A DNA stretch of 64,000 nt from Helicobacter burdigaliensis (GTDB lineage: Bacteria > Campylobacterota > Campylobacteria > Campylobacterales > Helicobacteraceae), in NCBI RefSeq assembly GCF_003670295.1, contig NZ_QXJG01000007.1:1-64000 (forward strand). The letters are read 5' to 3'. A program made the translations under genes and the position numbers. Each line of letters begins with the position of its first letter. Position 1 is the stretch's first letter. The notes under the pieces were generated by a model that made no database searches, had not been told where the DNA came from, and saw only the letters and a list, made by a program, of their open reading frames with translations. Positions 16,058-25,221 of this stretch are shown piece after piece.

Positions 16058-17191
16058 ATGCGAAATATTCCCTATTTTATACCCGATATTACTAATGCTG
16101 AACAAGAGGCGATTAAAGAGGTTTTAGAATATCCTAGTCAAAATTTGGTGCCAAGCTTTGAAGAAAGTTTTAAAAGATATATTGGCACAGAATATGCGAT
16201 TTCTACAAATAGTGGTACGGCGGCTTTTCATCTTTGTTTATTTGCAATGGATTTAAAAAGAGGGGATAAAATCATTTGTTCTGTGAATTGCCATCCGATG
16301 TTTCCAGAAATGATTCGCCATTTTGATGCAGAACCTATTTTTGTGGATATTGATGAGGATACTTTTTTGCTTTCTTTGAAGAAATGTCAAGAAGCCATTG
16401 AAGCAAATAAAAGTAAAAAATTGCGTGCGATTATCCTAAGCCATACAGCAGGACAAGCTTGTGAGTTGGAATCTTTTTTAGAAATCGCCAAAACATACCA
16501 GCTTAAAATTATTGAAGATGCTACAATGGCTTTGGGGCTTAGTTATAAAGGTGCTAAAATAGGGAGTAATAAGGAGATTTATGCTTCTATTTTTAGTGTG
16601 GTTTTGGATTCTCCTATGCCGGTTGCTCAAGCAGGATTTTTGGCAACTTGCAATGAAGAGTTAGCTAAAAGAGCTATTTTATTACGCTATCATGGGATTG
16701 TGAGTGAGAAAGTTACAAGTGTGCGTCCGCAATATCTTTATGATGTTGTGGGTTTGGGAAACAAATATAATCTTAGTATGCTTGATGTTGCACTTTGTGC
16801 TAGTCAGCTCAATAGAATAGATGATATTGTGCAAAAGCGTAAAGTTTTAGCAGAGTTTTATCACAAAGAGTTAAAATCTATCCCCCATATTAGTCCTCCT
16901 ATTGTTGCAAATGAGCATATTTATTGTCATTTTATTATTAAAGTGGAAAAAAATCGTGATGATTTTGCTAGGGAAATGAAAAGCGAGGGGATTGAAACGG
17001 GATTACATTTTGTGCCTTTGCATCTATTGAGCTATTATAAAAATAAATATAAGTTAAAAATCAATGATTTTCCTATTGCCCTTAAAAATTATCAAAAAAT
17101 TTTGAGTTTGCCTATTTATAGTGCAATGAAGGAAGATGATTTAGAATATGTAATTCATACAATTAAGAATATTATGAGAAAGAGAGGATAA
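16058..17191 (+). CDS. DegT/DnrJ/EryC1/StrS-fold protein lacking the PLP lysine
   Basis: The 377-residue protein follows the nucleotide-sugar aminotransferase family throughout: NSGTAAFHL (51-59) for phosphate binding, EDATMALG (153-160) with the Asp that contacts the PLP ring nitrogen, and a C-terminal HFVPLHLL segment. At the position of the Schiff-base lysine (family pattern S-F-x-x-x-K) the sequence reads IFSVVLDSPMPVAQAGFL, with Ser185 where Lys is expected. It may be inactive, or a PLP- or PMP-dependent dehydratase of the ColD kind, though ColD has His. It sits 9 bases after nadE and 2 bases before lpxK, so an envelope-sugar role is plausible. Confidence 0.8.
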   Translation: MRNIPYFIPDITNAEQEAIKEVLEYPSQNLVPSFEESFKRYIGTEYAISTNSGTAAFHLCLFAMDLKRGDKIICSVNCHPMFPEMIRHFDAEPIFVDIDEDTFLLSLKKCQEAIEANKSKKLRAIILSHTAGQACELESFLEIAKTYQLKIIEDATMALGLSYKGAKIGSNKEIYASIFSVVLDSPMPVAQAGFLATCNEELAKRAILLRYHGIVSEKVTSVRPQYLYDVVGLGNKYNLSMLDVALCASQLNRIDDIVQKRKVLAEFYHKELKSIPHISPPIVANEHIYCHFIIKVEKNRDDFAREMKSEGIETGLHFVPLHLLSYYKNKYKLKINDFPIALKNYQKILSLPIYSAMKEDDLEYVIHTIKNIMRKRG

Positions 17192-17193
17192 TT

Positions 17194-18093
17194 TTGCGAG
17201 CCATTGAAAGATATTTTTATGCACCCAGTGTATTGCAAAAATTGTTGGCAATTTGTTTGTTGCCTGTTAGTCTTATTTATGCAGTCATTGCAACTATAAA
17301 GCGTAAAGTTGCTGTTTATGAAGACTTTGGAGTGCCTATTGTGAGCGTAGGGAATCTTGTTTTGGGCGGTAGCGGTAAAAGTCCTTTTATTATGGAGATT
17401 GCTAAAGATTATGAGAATGCTTTTGTGATTTTAAGAGGTTATGGGCGTAAGAGCAAAGGATTAAAAGTTGTAAGCGTAAAAGGGGAGATTAAAGAAGATG
17501 TAATAAAAGCAGGTGATGAAGCATTAATGATTGCAAAAGCATTGCCTAAGGCCTCTGTGATTGTGTGTAAAAAAAGAAAAGAAGCAATCTTAAAAGCAAA
17601 AGAAATGGGTGCTAGGGTGATTTTTTTAGACGATGGATTTAGATTTAATTTTAAAAAATTAAATATTATTTTAAAGCCAAAATTAGAGCCTTATTTTAGT
17701 TTTTGTGTGCCAAGTGGAGGTTATAGAGAGCTTAAGAGTGCATATAAAGAGGCAGATATTTTAGCAAGTGAAGGGATAGATTACAAAAGGGAAGTAAAAG
17801 TTTTAGATAAAACAGAGCGCATGTTTCTTTTGACAGCTATTGCAAATCCCTCACGCTTAGAGGAGTATTTGCCAAGTGTTGTAGGAAAAATGACTTTAAA
17901 AGATCATAGTTATTTTCCTAAGGATAAAATTTTAGAAGAATATAAAAAAGTAAATGCCACTTCTTTACTTGTAACCCCAAAGGATGCCGTGAAGTTAGGA
18001 GATTTTGGACTGCCTTTGTCTATTTTATCTTTGGAGCTTGTGATTAAAGATGAAATTAAAGAGAAGATTAAAAAATATATAGAGGCTTCTTGA
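17194..18093 (+). CDS. lpxK: tetraacyldisaccharide 4'-kinase LpxK
   Basis: The 299-residue inner-membrane-associated kinase phosphorylates the 4' position of the lipid A precursor. It has an N-terminal hydrophobic segment (about 13-30), the P-loop GNLVLGGSGKSPF (about 52-64), ILRGYGRKSKG and FLDDGFRF. The family usually has GGTGKTP, so Ser replaces both Thr residues here. The start codon is TTG with GAGAGGA 5 bases upstream. It is the last gene of the nadE unit. Confidence 0.92.
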   Translation: MRAIERYFYAPSVLQKLLAICLLPVSLIYAVIATIKRKVAVYEDFGVPIVSVGNLVLGGSGKSPFIMEIAKDYENAFVILRGYGRKSKGLKVVSVKGEIKEDVIKAGDEALMIAKALPKASVIVCKKRKEAILKAKEMGARVIFLDDGFRFNFKKLNIILKPKLEPYFSFCVPSGGYRELKSAYKEADILASEGIDYKREVKVLDKTERMFLLTAIANPSRLEEYLPSVVGKMTLKDHSYFPKDKILEEYKKVNATSLLVTPKDAVKLGDFGLPLSILSLELVIKDEIKEKIKKYIEAS

Positions 18094-18107
18094 TAGATAT
18101 TTGGCAA

Positions 18108-18143
18108 AATCTTCATAGAATCTTCATAAAATCATTTTATAAT
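18108..18143 (+). promoter_or_regulatory. activator-type promoter: 11-bp direct repeats plus -10
   Basis: AATCTTCATA occurs at 18108-18117 and again at 18119-18128, an 11-base period. Nine bases later comes TATAAT (18138-18143), so the repeats cover the -35 region. This is the arrangement of OmpR/PhoB-type response-regulator sites in class II activated promoters. The regulator is not identifiable from the window. Confidence 0.45.
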
Positions 18144-18196
18144 TACATCACAAGATAAGCCAAAGCTTATCAAATCTTAAACACAAAGGATAAACA

Positions 18197-18604
18197 ATGA
18201 GAAGTTTAAAAGTTTTAGCAAGTGTATTTGTAGCGGGTGCAATAATGAGTAGTCTGGCTTTAGCAGATTATGATTTTGATGTGCATGGGCAAATCTCAAA
18301 AGTAGATAATAAAAATAAAACGATTACTCTTGCTTCTCCTAATGGGCAAGAGCTTATTATTAAAATCTTGCCTTATACAGAGATTAAAGGTGATGATTGT
18401 GGAGCGTTTGGGCAAGATACTTATGGTAGTTTCAAAGATCTAAGTGTAGGTAAATATATCCAAGTAGAAGCAGTTCCTTATGGAGGATATAATGCTTATA
18501 ATCAAAGCAATGCTCAAGCAATTAATCCACAAACAGGATTGCCTAATAATGGTGAGCTTGTGGCAAAAGAAGTAGAATGGAAATGTATGCCTAGAGCATA
18601 TTAA
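18197..18604 (+). CDS. secreted DUF5666-like protein
   Basis: The 135-residue protein has a signal peptide ending near A-L-A-D (cleavage about residue 23) and is probably periplasmic. The mature part begins YDFDVHGQISKVD and continues with N-K-T-I-T-L and E-I-K-G-D, a small beta-barrel pattern like DUF5666 proteins. Two cysteines (in DDCGAF and WKCMPR) could form a disulfide. Function is unknown. It is a single-gene unit with direct repeats at its -35 region and a strong terminator after it, so it is likely controlled on its own. Confidence 0.65.
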   Translation: MRSLKVLASVFVAGAIMSSLALADYDFDVHGQISKVDNKNKTITLASPNGQELIIKILPYTEIKGDDCGAFGQDTYGSFKDLSVGKYIQVEAVPYGGYNAYNQSNAQAINPQTGLPNNGELVAKEVEWKCMPRAY

Positions 18605-18619
18605 GATAAAGCCTTTTAG

Positions 18620-18652
18620 CAAACTTGCGTATAAATGCAAGTTTGTTTTTTT
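18620..18652 (+). terminator. intrinsic terminator after the DUF5666-like gene
   Basis: CAAACTTGC pairs with GCAAGTTTG (9 bp) around an 8-base loop and is followed by seven T. This is a clear intrinsic terminator on the plus strand. The opposite strand has no T run after the stem, so it would not stop recG transcripts. Confidence 0.9.
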
Positions 18653-18668
18653 GGTTTAAGATTAATAT

Positions 18669-20486
18669 TTATAGATTATTTTCCAAAGCCATTTTGGCTT
18701 CTTTTATGATTTCTTCATCATTTGCTAAATTAATCCAGCTAAATTGCTTTCCACTTTGTTGTTCCCCGCTTAATAAATCCCCACTATTTCTAAACTCTAA
18801 ATCCATTTTAGCAATTTCAAAGCCATTTTGTATTTGCACGAATCGTTTTAAGCGTTCATTATTTTCTTGATTGGTGTATAAAAAGCAATATCCCTCTAAT
18901 CCATTGCGACTTACTCTGCCTCTTAATTGATGGAGAGTGGCAAGCCCTAAGCGTTCAGCCCCTACAATGATGATAGTGGAGAGCTTGGGTAAAGAAATCC
19001 CTACCTCAATAATCGTAGTGGCTAGTAAAATATTTCCCTTATCTCTAAAGTTTTCTAAAATGCTTTCTTTTTGCTTATCTTTACCATGTGTAACATAAAC
19101 ACCACTAAAATGCTTCCTCCAAAATTCTTCCCCTTCTTTTAGAGAAATATAATCTAGTTTTTCACTCTCTTCTACTAAAGGATATACAATGATGATTTGA
19201 TGTTGCAAGGAGATTTCTTTTTGAATATGGGCTAGAAGTTCTTTAAAATCGCTTTTATGAATTACTCTTGATTTTATATTTTTTTTAAAGGGTAAATCTA
19301 AAATAAAACTAAAATCTAAAAAATTAGATTCAATCATTGCAAAAGTTCTAGGTATAGGAGTGGCTGAAAATTGCAAAATATGTGGTCTTTTACCATTTTT
19401 TTCAAACATACGCTCTAGAGTGTTTCTTTGTGCAGTGCCAAAACGATGTTGCTCATCAATCATCACCAATTGACAATCTTTTAGCTCTTCCTCATATAAA
19501 AGTGCATGCGTTCCTATGATAAACTCGCATTCTTTTAAATCTCCCACTTTGTCATTTTGCATAAAAAGTGCAACTTTAATGTTGGGGGGTAAAAATTTCT
19601 TACTTTCTTCAAAAATTTGTTTAGCTAGAATGGATGTTGGTGCCATAAGAACGCTTTTTTTAGGATATGCCATCATCACTGAAGCAAAAATCACCATAGT
19701 CTTACCACAACCTACATCACCTACAATCACGCGTCTAGCAGCTTTAGTGCTATTTAGAGATTTTTGAATCTCGCAAATTGCTTCTTGTTGTCCTTTAGTA
19801 AGGCTAAAGGGAAGAGAATGAAACCAAGAATCTATTTTGCCATTTAAGGCGCTAATGCTTTGAAATTCTCTTTTTTTAGAGCGGAGCTTTCGCATATATT
19901 CATAAATTTCTACAAACTTTAAAGCTTCTAAATTTTTTTTAGGAAAACCTCCATTTTGCAAATAGCGTTTATAAAACTCTAAAGTGGGGCAAAAAATCTC
20001 TAAAATCCCCTCTAAATAAACCCTCTTAACTGCAGGATAAGCCTCTATAAATTGCTCTAAAGTAAAAGTAGACACCATATTCTTTAGCATTAGGGTTTTG
20101 GCGCCTTTGGTGTTAAAATTAGGTGCAACCTTTCCATTTTCTTTTAAAACTTTGGGTTGTAAAATGCTTAAAAATCCTGCATTTTTTTGTAATTTTCCGC
20201 TAACAATTAGTTTCTCCCCCTCTTTAAAAATAGCTTTATGATAGGGCTTTGCGTTGAAAATTATAAGCTCTGCTTCTTTATTAAAAAAGGGTAAATCCAC
20301 CAAAACTTTTGCAACTTTAAAAGAGCTAAATCTTAGCACCTCTACTTCCACAACTACTTGAGTATTAGGCACTAATGCATCGCTTAAAATACTATTAGTG
20401 TAATCTTTAGGAGTATAAGCAAGCACAAATTCAAAAAGATTCTTACAATCTACTTTTTGTATTTGCTCTTGTAATTCCAAAATCAA
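18669..20486 (-). CDS. recG: ATP-dependent DNA helicase RecG
   Basis: The 605-residue enzyme regresses stalled replication forks and processes branched DNA. After an N-terminal wedge/OB region come the helicase motifs: GDVGCGKTMV (Walker A, near residue 257), MAPTSILAKQ, MIDEQHRFG (DEQH box, near 343), FSATPIPRT and the C-terminal QLRGRVSRNG. It is shorter than the roughly 690 residues of E. coli RecG, as usual in Helicobacter. It overlaps the M16 peptidase gene by 4 bases and is last in the bamA operon. Confidence 0.95.
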   Translation of the reverse strand: MILELQEQIQKVDCKNLFEFVLAYTPKDYTNSILSDALVPNTQVVVEVEVLRFSSFKVAKVLVDLPFFNKEAELIIFNAKPYHKAIFKEGEKLIVSGKLQKNAGFLSILQPKVLKENGKVAPNFNTKGAKTLMLKNMVSTFTLEQFIEAYPAVKRVYLEGILEIFCPTLEFYKRYLQNGGFPKKNLEALKFVEIYEYMRKLRSKKREFQSISALNGKIDSWFHSLPFSLTKGQQEAICEIQKSLNSTKAARRVIVGDVGCGKTMVIFASVMMAYPKKSVLMAPTSILAKQIFEESKKFLPPNIKVALFMQNDKVGDLKECEFIIGTHALLYEEELKDCQLVMIDEQHRFGTAQRNTLERMFEKNGKRPHILQFSATPIPRTFAMIESNFLDFSFILDLPFKKNIKSRVIHKSDFKELLAHIQKEISLQHQIIIVYPLVEESEKLDYISLKEGEEFWRKHFSGVYVTHGKDKQKESILENFRDKGNILLATTIIEVGISLPKLSTIIIVGAERLGLATLHQLRGRVSRNGLEGYCFLYTNQENNERLKRFVQIQNGFEIAKMDLEFRNSGDLLSGEQQSGKQFSWINLANDEEIIKEAKMALENNL

Positions 20487-21769
20487 TCTGCACTTATGAT
20501 AGAAAAAGTTAAATTTTTAATTTCTTGATGCTCTTTAATATAATCATTTACTTCTTTTAGGCTCAAAGCTTTAATTTCTTGTAAAACTAGAGAATCAAAC
20601 TCTAAGGGTAGATTTTTATAATAATTACTAAAACTTGCATTTAGCCTTTGGGAGAGGGTTTCATTTCTTAAAGGTTCGCTTCCTAAAAGATAAGCTTTTG
20701 CTTCATCGAGTTCTTTTTGTGTGATTCCTTTTTCTAAAAATGTATCCACAACTTCTTGAACGATTTTTTGTGCTTCTTTTTCGTTTTTAAGGCTTGTTTG
20801 TAGGTATCCTGTTGCATAAGATAGGGTTTTACCTGTTACTAATCTCATATAAGCTGAATATGCTAAGCCTCTTTTTACGCGAATCTCTTCCATAATGCGA
20901 CTACCAAAACCGCTTCCGCCTAGCACAAAAGAGGCTACTTTAGCTTTTGCAATCTCTTCTTTAAGATCTTTTATGTAAAAGGGTGCTCCAAAATAGATAT
21001 AGGCTTGTTTTGTATCTTTTAGTTGTCTTTTTTGCTCTTTAGTTTTATTAGCTTGGATAGGAGAAATCTTTACCTCTTTGCCATTAGGAATTTTGCTAAG
21101 CACTTCTTTAAGGGATTTTTCTAGCTCTAAAAATTCTAAATCACCCCCCACTACAATAATAGTAGATTTTAGTTGTATATGATTTTTATAAAAATCTTCC
21201 ACTTCTTTTAAAGAGATTTTTGCAATGCTTTCTTTAGTTCCACTAGATGGAAATTCTAAAGGAGAACCTTTAAAAAGCATAGAGCTTAAAGCACGACTTG
21301 CTTGATAGTCAAAATCATTTTCTTTTTCTAAAAGGGATACAAGGGAGTTTTCCTTAACCTTAGTCAGTGCATTTTGCGTAAAGTTTGGATCTTGCATTAA
21401 GTCTTTTAGATATTCTATACCTTTTTTGTGTTCACTACTCATTCCACTTAGAATAAAACTCATCGTTTCAAACCCGCTTTCTACACTTAGATTAAGTGCT
21501 TTTTGCTCGAGCTTTTCAGCAAATTTAGTAACACCTAATTTTTTTGTTCCTTCATTTAAAAGAGAACTAGTAATATCAGATAATCCATAGCTTTTTTGAT
21601 CACTGACGCTCCCAGCACCTTTAAAGATAATTTGTAGATAGAATAGGGGCAAATTACTCTGTTTTTCATAAATTACAGGGATATTTACTCCATTTACTTG
21701 TATATGTCTTAACTCTGTTGCCATTAACATTCCTCCAAAACATAAAAACATTAAAAGAAATTTTTTCAT
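20483..21769 (-). CDS. periplasmic M16 peptidase homologue without zinc ligands
   Basis: The 428-residue protein has a signal peptide (about 1-18, FGGMLMATEL) and the two-lobed pitrilysin fold. At the inverted zinc motif HxxEH the sequence is DITSS (Asp65-Ser69) inside YGLSDITSSLLNEGT, so the three key residues are absent. The R/Y substrate region of the C-terminal lobe is kept (RIMEEIRVKRGLAYS). In M16B pairs one subunit is often inactive and works with an active partner. The partner is not in this window. It overlaps mqnC and recG by 4 bases each, in the same order as H. pylori. Confidence 0.85.
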   Translation of the reverse strand: MKKFLLMFLCFGGMLMATELRHIQVNGVNIPVIYEKQSNLPLFYLQIIFKGAGSVSDQKSYGLSDITSSLLNEGTKKLGVTKFAEKLEQKALNLSVESGFETMSFILSGMSSEHKKGIEYLKDLMQDPNFTQNALTKVKENSLVSLLEKENDFDYQASRALSSMLFKGSPLEFPSSGTKESIAKISLKEVEDFYKNHIQLKSTIIVVGGDLEFLELEKSLKEVLSKIPNGKEVKISPIQANKTKEQKRQLKDTKQAYIYFGAPFYIKDLKEEIAKAKVASFVLGGSGFGSRIMEEIRVKRGLAYSAYMRLVTGKTLSYATGYLQTSLKNEKEAQKIVQEVVDTFLEKGITQKELDEAKAYLLGSEPLRNETLSQRLNASFSNYYKNLPLEFDSLVLQEIKALSLKEVNDYIKEHQEIKNLTFSIISAD

Positions 21770-22848
21770 TCAAAACGCTCCAAAATATCATAAGCTGTAT
21801 TGCGTTTAGCAGGTATCTCGCCAATATCTTTGATGAGGCTTATCATCTCTTTTTCATTCATAGAGTTTCTAGCTCCAGCTGCTGCTACGACATTTTCTTC
21901 CATCATAGTACTACCAAGATCATTTGCGCCAAAAAGCAAGGCAAGTTGTCCTATGTATGAACCTTGTGTTACCCAACTGCTTTGAATATTTTGAAAATTA
22001 TCCAAAAAGATTCTACTGCAAGCAAGTAGTCTTAAATAACGATTTGAAGAAGCTTTATGCAAGTTTGGCATTTCCTTTTGCAAAGGTGTAAAAGCAGGTT
22101 GAAAACTCCACAAAATAAATGCTCTAAAGCCATTTGTTTCATCTTGAAGAGTTCTGATTCTCTCCCAATGCTCTACAATATCCTTATCATTTTCTACGCT
22201 TCCAAACATCATAGTAGCCGTGCTTCTAATGCCTAGCTTATGAGCCTCCCTATGCACTTCTATCCATTCATCACTATCTAGTTTTTTAGGAGCTATCACA
22301 TCACGCACACTATCACTTAGTATTTCAGCTCCAGCTCCAGGGATTGAAGAAAGTCCGCATTTTTGAAGCCTGCTTAAAACCTCGCTAATAGAAATTTTAG
22401 AAATTTTAGCAATATAATTAATCTCAATAGCTGAAAATCCATGGATTGTAATTTGTGGATATTTTTTAGCTATGTGGCTTACTAAATCTTCATACCATTC
22501 AATTTTTAGGCTTGGATGCACACCGCCTTGAAAAAGGATTTGCGTCCCACCTATACTTAAAAGCTCTTCAATTTTTTTATCAATTTCTTCAAAACTTAAA
22601 ATATAAGTTCCCTCTTCATTTACCCTTCTTTTAAAAGCACAAAATTTACAATCCACCCAACAAATATTTGTATAATTGATATTTCTATCCACTACAAAAG
22701 TCGTAAGATTGTCAGGGTGAAGTGTTTGCTTAATTTTAAAAGCTCTTTCTCCCAACTCCTTTAAAGAAGCATTTTGCATTAAATCTAAAATCTCCTCACT
22801 GCTAATGCGAGGAAGCTTAACATCTACAATCGCTCTATCTTTTTTCAT
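21766..22848 (-). CDS. mqnC: cyclic dehypoxanthine futalosine synthase MqnC
   Basis: This radical-SAM enzyme of the futalosine route to menaquinone cyclises dehypoxanthine futalosine. It has the cluster motif C63-x3-C67-x2-C70 (CWVDCKFC) and downstream FQGGVHP, and SIPGAGAE. I start at 22848 (360 residues, normal length), just after the bamA stop; an ATG at 22896 would add 16 residues inside bamA. The neighbours bamA and the M16 protein match the H. pylori order. Presence of mqnC implies menaquinone made without the classical Men enzymes. Confidence 0.93.
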   Translation of the reverse strand: MKKDRAIVDVKLPRISSEEILDLMQNASLKELGERAFKIKQTLHPDNLTTFVVDRNINYTNICWVDCKFCAFKRRVNEEGTYILSFEEIDKKIEELLSIGGTQILFQGGVHPSLKIEWYEDLVSHIAKKYPQITIHGFSAIEINYIAKISKISISEVLSRLQKCGLSSIPGAGAEILSDSVRDVIAPKKLDSDEWIEVHREAHKLGIRSTATMMFGSVENDKDIVEHWERIRTLQDETNGFRAFILWSFQPAFTPLQKEMPNLHKASSNRYLRLLACSRIFLDNFQNIQSSWVTQGSYIGQLALLFGANDLGSTMMEENVVAAAGARNSMNEKEMISLIKDIGEIPAKRNTAYDILERFE

Positions 22849-22849
22849 T

Positions 22850-25090
22850 TTAAAATCTTTGTCCCATTGTAAATTCAAAAGATGAAGTATCATCACCCGG
22901 TTTGCTATTCAAAGCTTTAGGAATGATAAAAGTAATCGCACCAATAGGGGAAATCCATTCTAGTGCTACACCCACAGAGCTTCTTTGGATTTGTGTAATA
23001 TCATTTTCTCCTAAAAGTCCATAATCATAAAATGCACTTACACGCATAGGAACAGTATCAAAAATCCCATAGCTAAGTTCTAGCGTGGTATAAGAAGTTT
23101 GCTTACCACCAATTCTAGCCCCTCTTTTGTCACGCGGAGTAATAGAATCGCTTTGGTAACCTCTAATAGAGCTAACCCCACCTAAATAAAATTTCTCATT
23201 TATAGGCAAATATCCATTATCTTGTAAAAGTCCTAGTTTAGAGCGGAACCTAAAAACTAAATCCATATCAATGTAATCTTCTAAAGATTTAAAATAATAA
23301 AGCGAACCAAAATATTTTAGGAATTTTGCATCTCCGCCCACACCAGCATATTCTACACTAGCACTCGCTTTCCAGCCATTTTTAGGAAAATAATATGAAT
23401 CTGTATTATCAAAATAAAGTCCAGGAATGATTGAAGACTTAGAATACTGCCCTAAATAATATTGTGAATAAATCGGATTTGTAAATTCAGAAAGTTCGGA
23501 TTGTTGCCAAGTATAGCCGATGTTTGCTTCTAGTGTGTCTGTGATTCTCCTACCGCCTACGATACTAAAACCTGTTGTAATTTCTCTATAATCATAATCT
23601 ACATAATCGGTTTGATAAATATCCGTAGAAAGGCTATAATCACTATCAAGCACCGCAGGATTGTAAAGATTTAAACGATAAGAAGTAGAAACTTCACTTT
23701 TATCAAAATAAAGTCCAGAAGTTAATCCTGTCCCAAAAATATTTCTATCTTTAATAGAAGCACTTCCCATAATCCCATCATAGCTTCCATAACCCACACC
23801 AAAGGTAAATTCACCCGTTTTTGCCTCTTTTACATTTACAAGCAAATCCACTCTTTCTTCATCTACTCTTCTTTCTTGTATATCCACACTATCAAATCCG
23901 CCCGAACGCATAATTGCATTTTTAGAACGCGGGATTTTACTCATTTCATATTGATCTCCCGGTGCTAAAAGCACATTTCTTCTAATAACTCTATCTAAAG
24001 TTTTAGAGTTTCCAGAGATAATTACATCGTTGATTTTTACTTTTTTGCCCGGTTGGACATAATAGATGATTCTAACTGTGGAATCTTCGGCATTTTTATC
24101 TAAATCAGGAGTAACTCTAGCAAAAGCATATCCTAAATCCCCGATTTTAAATTTGATACTCTCCGCATCTTTTCGCATTGTGTTGATGTTAAAAGTTTTG
24201 TTGTCTTTGGATTTTACTAAGTCATATAGTTCTTTTTCATCAATTACAGGTTCTTCTAAGACAATATCAATCCCCATAACTTTATAAGGCTTGCCCTCTT
24301 CAATATAATAATCAAGTTCAGCATTATAAGTAGTAAAATCCGTTCTTAAAAAGGGTTTGCTAACCTTTGCATCTAAATAACCCTTTTGCATATATAAATC
24401 TTGGATTCTTAAAGAATCTGTTTCAATTTCAGAAATTTGGAGTTTTCCGCTATTAAATCCCCACATCCAGCCTAAAAACTCTCGCTCTTTATTAGCAGTA
24501 AAAGCTTCAATCCTAGAAACTTTTAAATTTTCTCTTCCATAATAGTTTGCTTTTCTTATGATAATCTCTTCACCTTGATTAACTTCTAAAGTGAGCTTTA
24601 GGGCATTAGGACCGATTTCTTCTGTTTTGGTTTCAATGATAGTGTCATAATAGCCTTTGGTTTCTAGTAAGCTCATAATACGCTTTTTGGCTTCATTTAC
24701 TTTCATTTCATCATAAACATCGCCTTTTTTAAGCCCCACTTCTTTATCAAGAACTTCTTGTTCTTTTCCGGCACCATATCCGCTAATCACTAAACTTGCA
24801 ATTACGGGTTTTTCTACAAAATGAAAGGTTAAAACCCCTGCATCTTCTAGCACCCAAATATCTTTAAAATAGCCTTGTTGATAAAAATCTAAAATTGCTT
24901 GATTGACTTGCCTTATATCAATGGCTTCTCCGGTTTTAATCTTTGCTATTTCATTTGCAATTAAGGGGGAAATGTAATTTAACCCCTCATAACGCACTTC
25001 TTTGATAATGGGTAAAGGAGCAGCCATTAACCCATTTAAATACATACCAAAAACTGCCGATGATAACAATACTTTTGACAAAAATCTCAT
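22850..25090 (-). CDS. bamA: outer-membrane protein assembly factor BamA
   Basis: The 746-residue protein inserts beta-barrel proteins into the outer membrane. It has a signal peptide (about 1-23, ending G-L-M-A-A), a series of POTRA domains (about 25-380) and a C-terminal barrel with the conserved V-R-G-Y/F-like SIRGYQ motif, ending in Phe (TMGQRF). The ATG at 25090 follows GAAGG and gives a clean signal peptide; an ATG at 25144 would add 18 residues that spoil it. It is the first gene of the minus-strand operon bamA-mqnC-M16-recG and diverges from tyrA. Confidence 0.95.
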   Translation of the reverse strand: MRFLSKVLLSSAVFGMYLNGLMAAPLPIIKEVRYEGLNYISPLIANEIAKIKTGEAIDIRQVNQAILDFYQQGYFKDIWVLEDAGVLTFHFVEKPVIASLVISGYGAGKEQEVLDKEVGLKKGDVYDEMKVNEAKKRIMSLLETKGYYDTIIETKTEEIGPNALKLTLEVNQGEEIIIRKANYYGRENLKVSRIEAFTANKEREFLGWMWGFNSGKLQISEIETDSLRIQDLYMQKGYLDAKVSKPFLRTDFTTYNAELDYYIEEGKPYKVMGIDIVLEEPVIDEKELYDLVKSKDNKTFNINTMRKDAESIKFKIGDLGYAFARVTPDLDKNAEDSTVRIIYYVQPGKKVKINDVIISGNSKTLDRVIRRNVLLAPGDQYEMSKIPRSKNAIMRSGGFDSVDIQERRVDEERVDLLVNVKEAKTGEFTFGVGYGSYDGIMGSASIKDRNIFGTGLTSGLYFDKSEVSTSYRLNLYNPAVLDSDYSLSTDIYQTDYVDYDYREITTGFSIVGGRRITDTLEANIGYTWQQSELSEFTNPIYSQYYLGQYSKSSIIPGLYFDNTDSYYFPKNGWKASASVEYAGVGGDAKFLKYFGSLYYFKSLEDYIDMDLVFRFRSKLGLLQDNGYLPINEKFYLGGVSSIRGYQSDSITPRDKRGARIGGKQTSYTTLELSYGIFDTVPMRVSAFYDYGLLGENDITQIQRSSVGVALEWISPIGAITFIIPKALNSKPGDDTSSFEFTMGQRF

Positions 25091-25185
25091 TCTTTTTAAG
25101 CCTTCTTTAGGGATTATGGAAATAAAAATTTTTTGATTATACAATTTTAGAGATTAAAGCTAACAAAACTAAAGCTAAATATCAA

Positions 25186-25191
25186 TATAAT
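25186..25191 (+). promoter_or_regulatory. -10 box of tyrA
   Basis: TATAAT, 31 bases before the tyrA start, in the short AT-rich region between divergent bamA and tyrA. Confidence 0.5.
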
Positions 25192-25221
25192 TTTTAAAAA
25201 TTTTACAAAAAAAGGGTAAAA

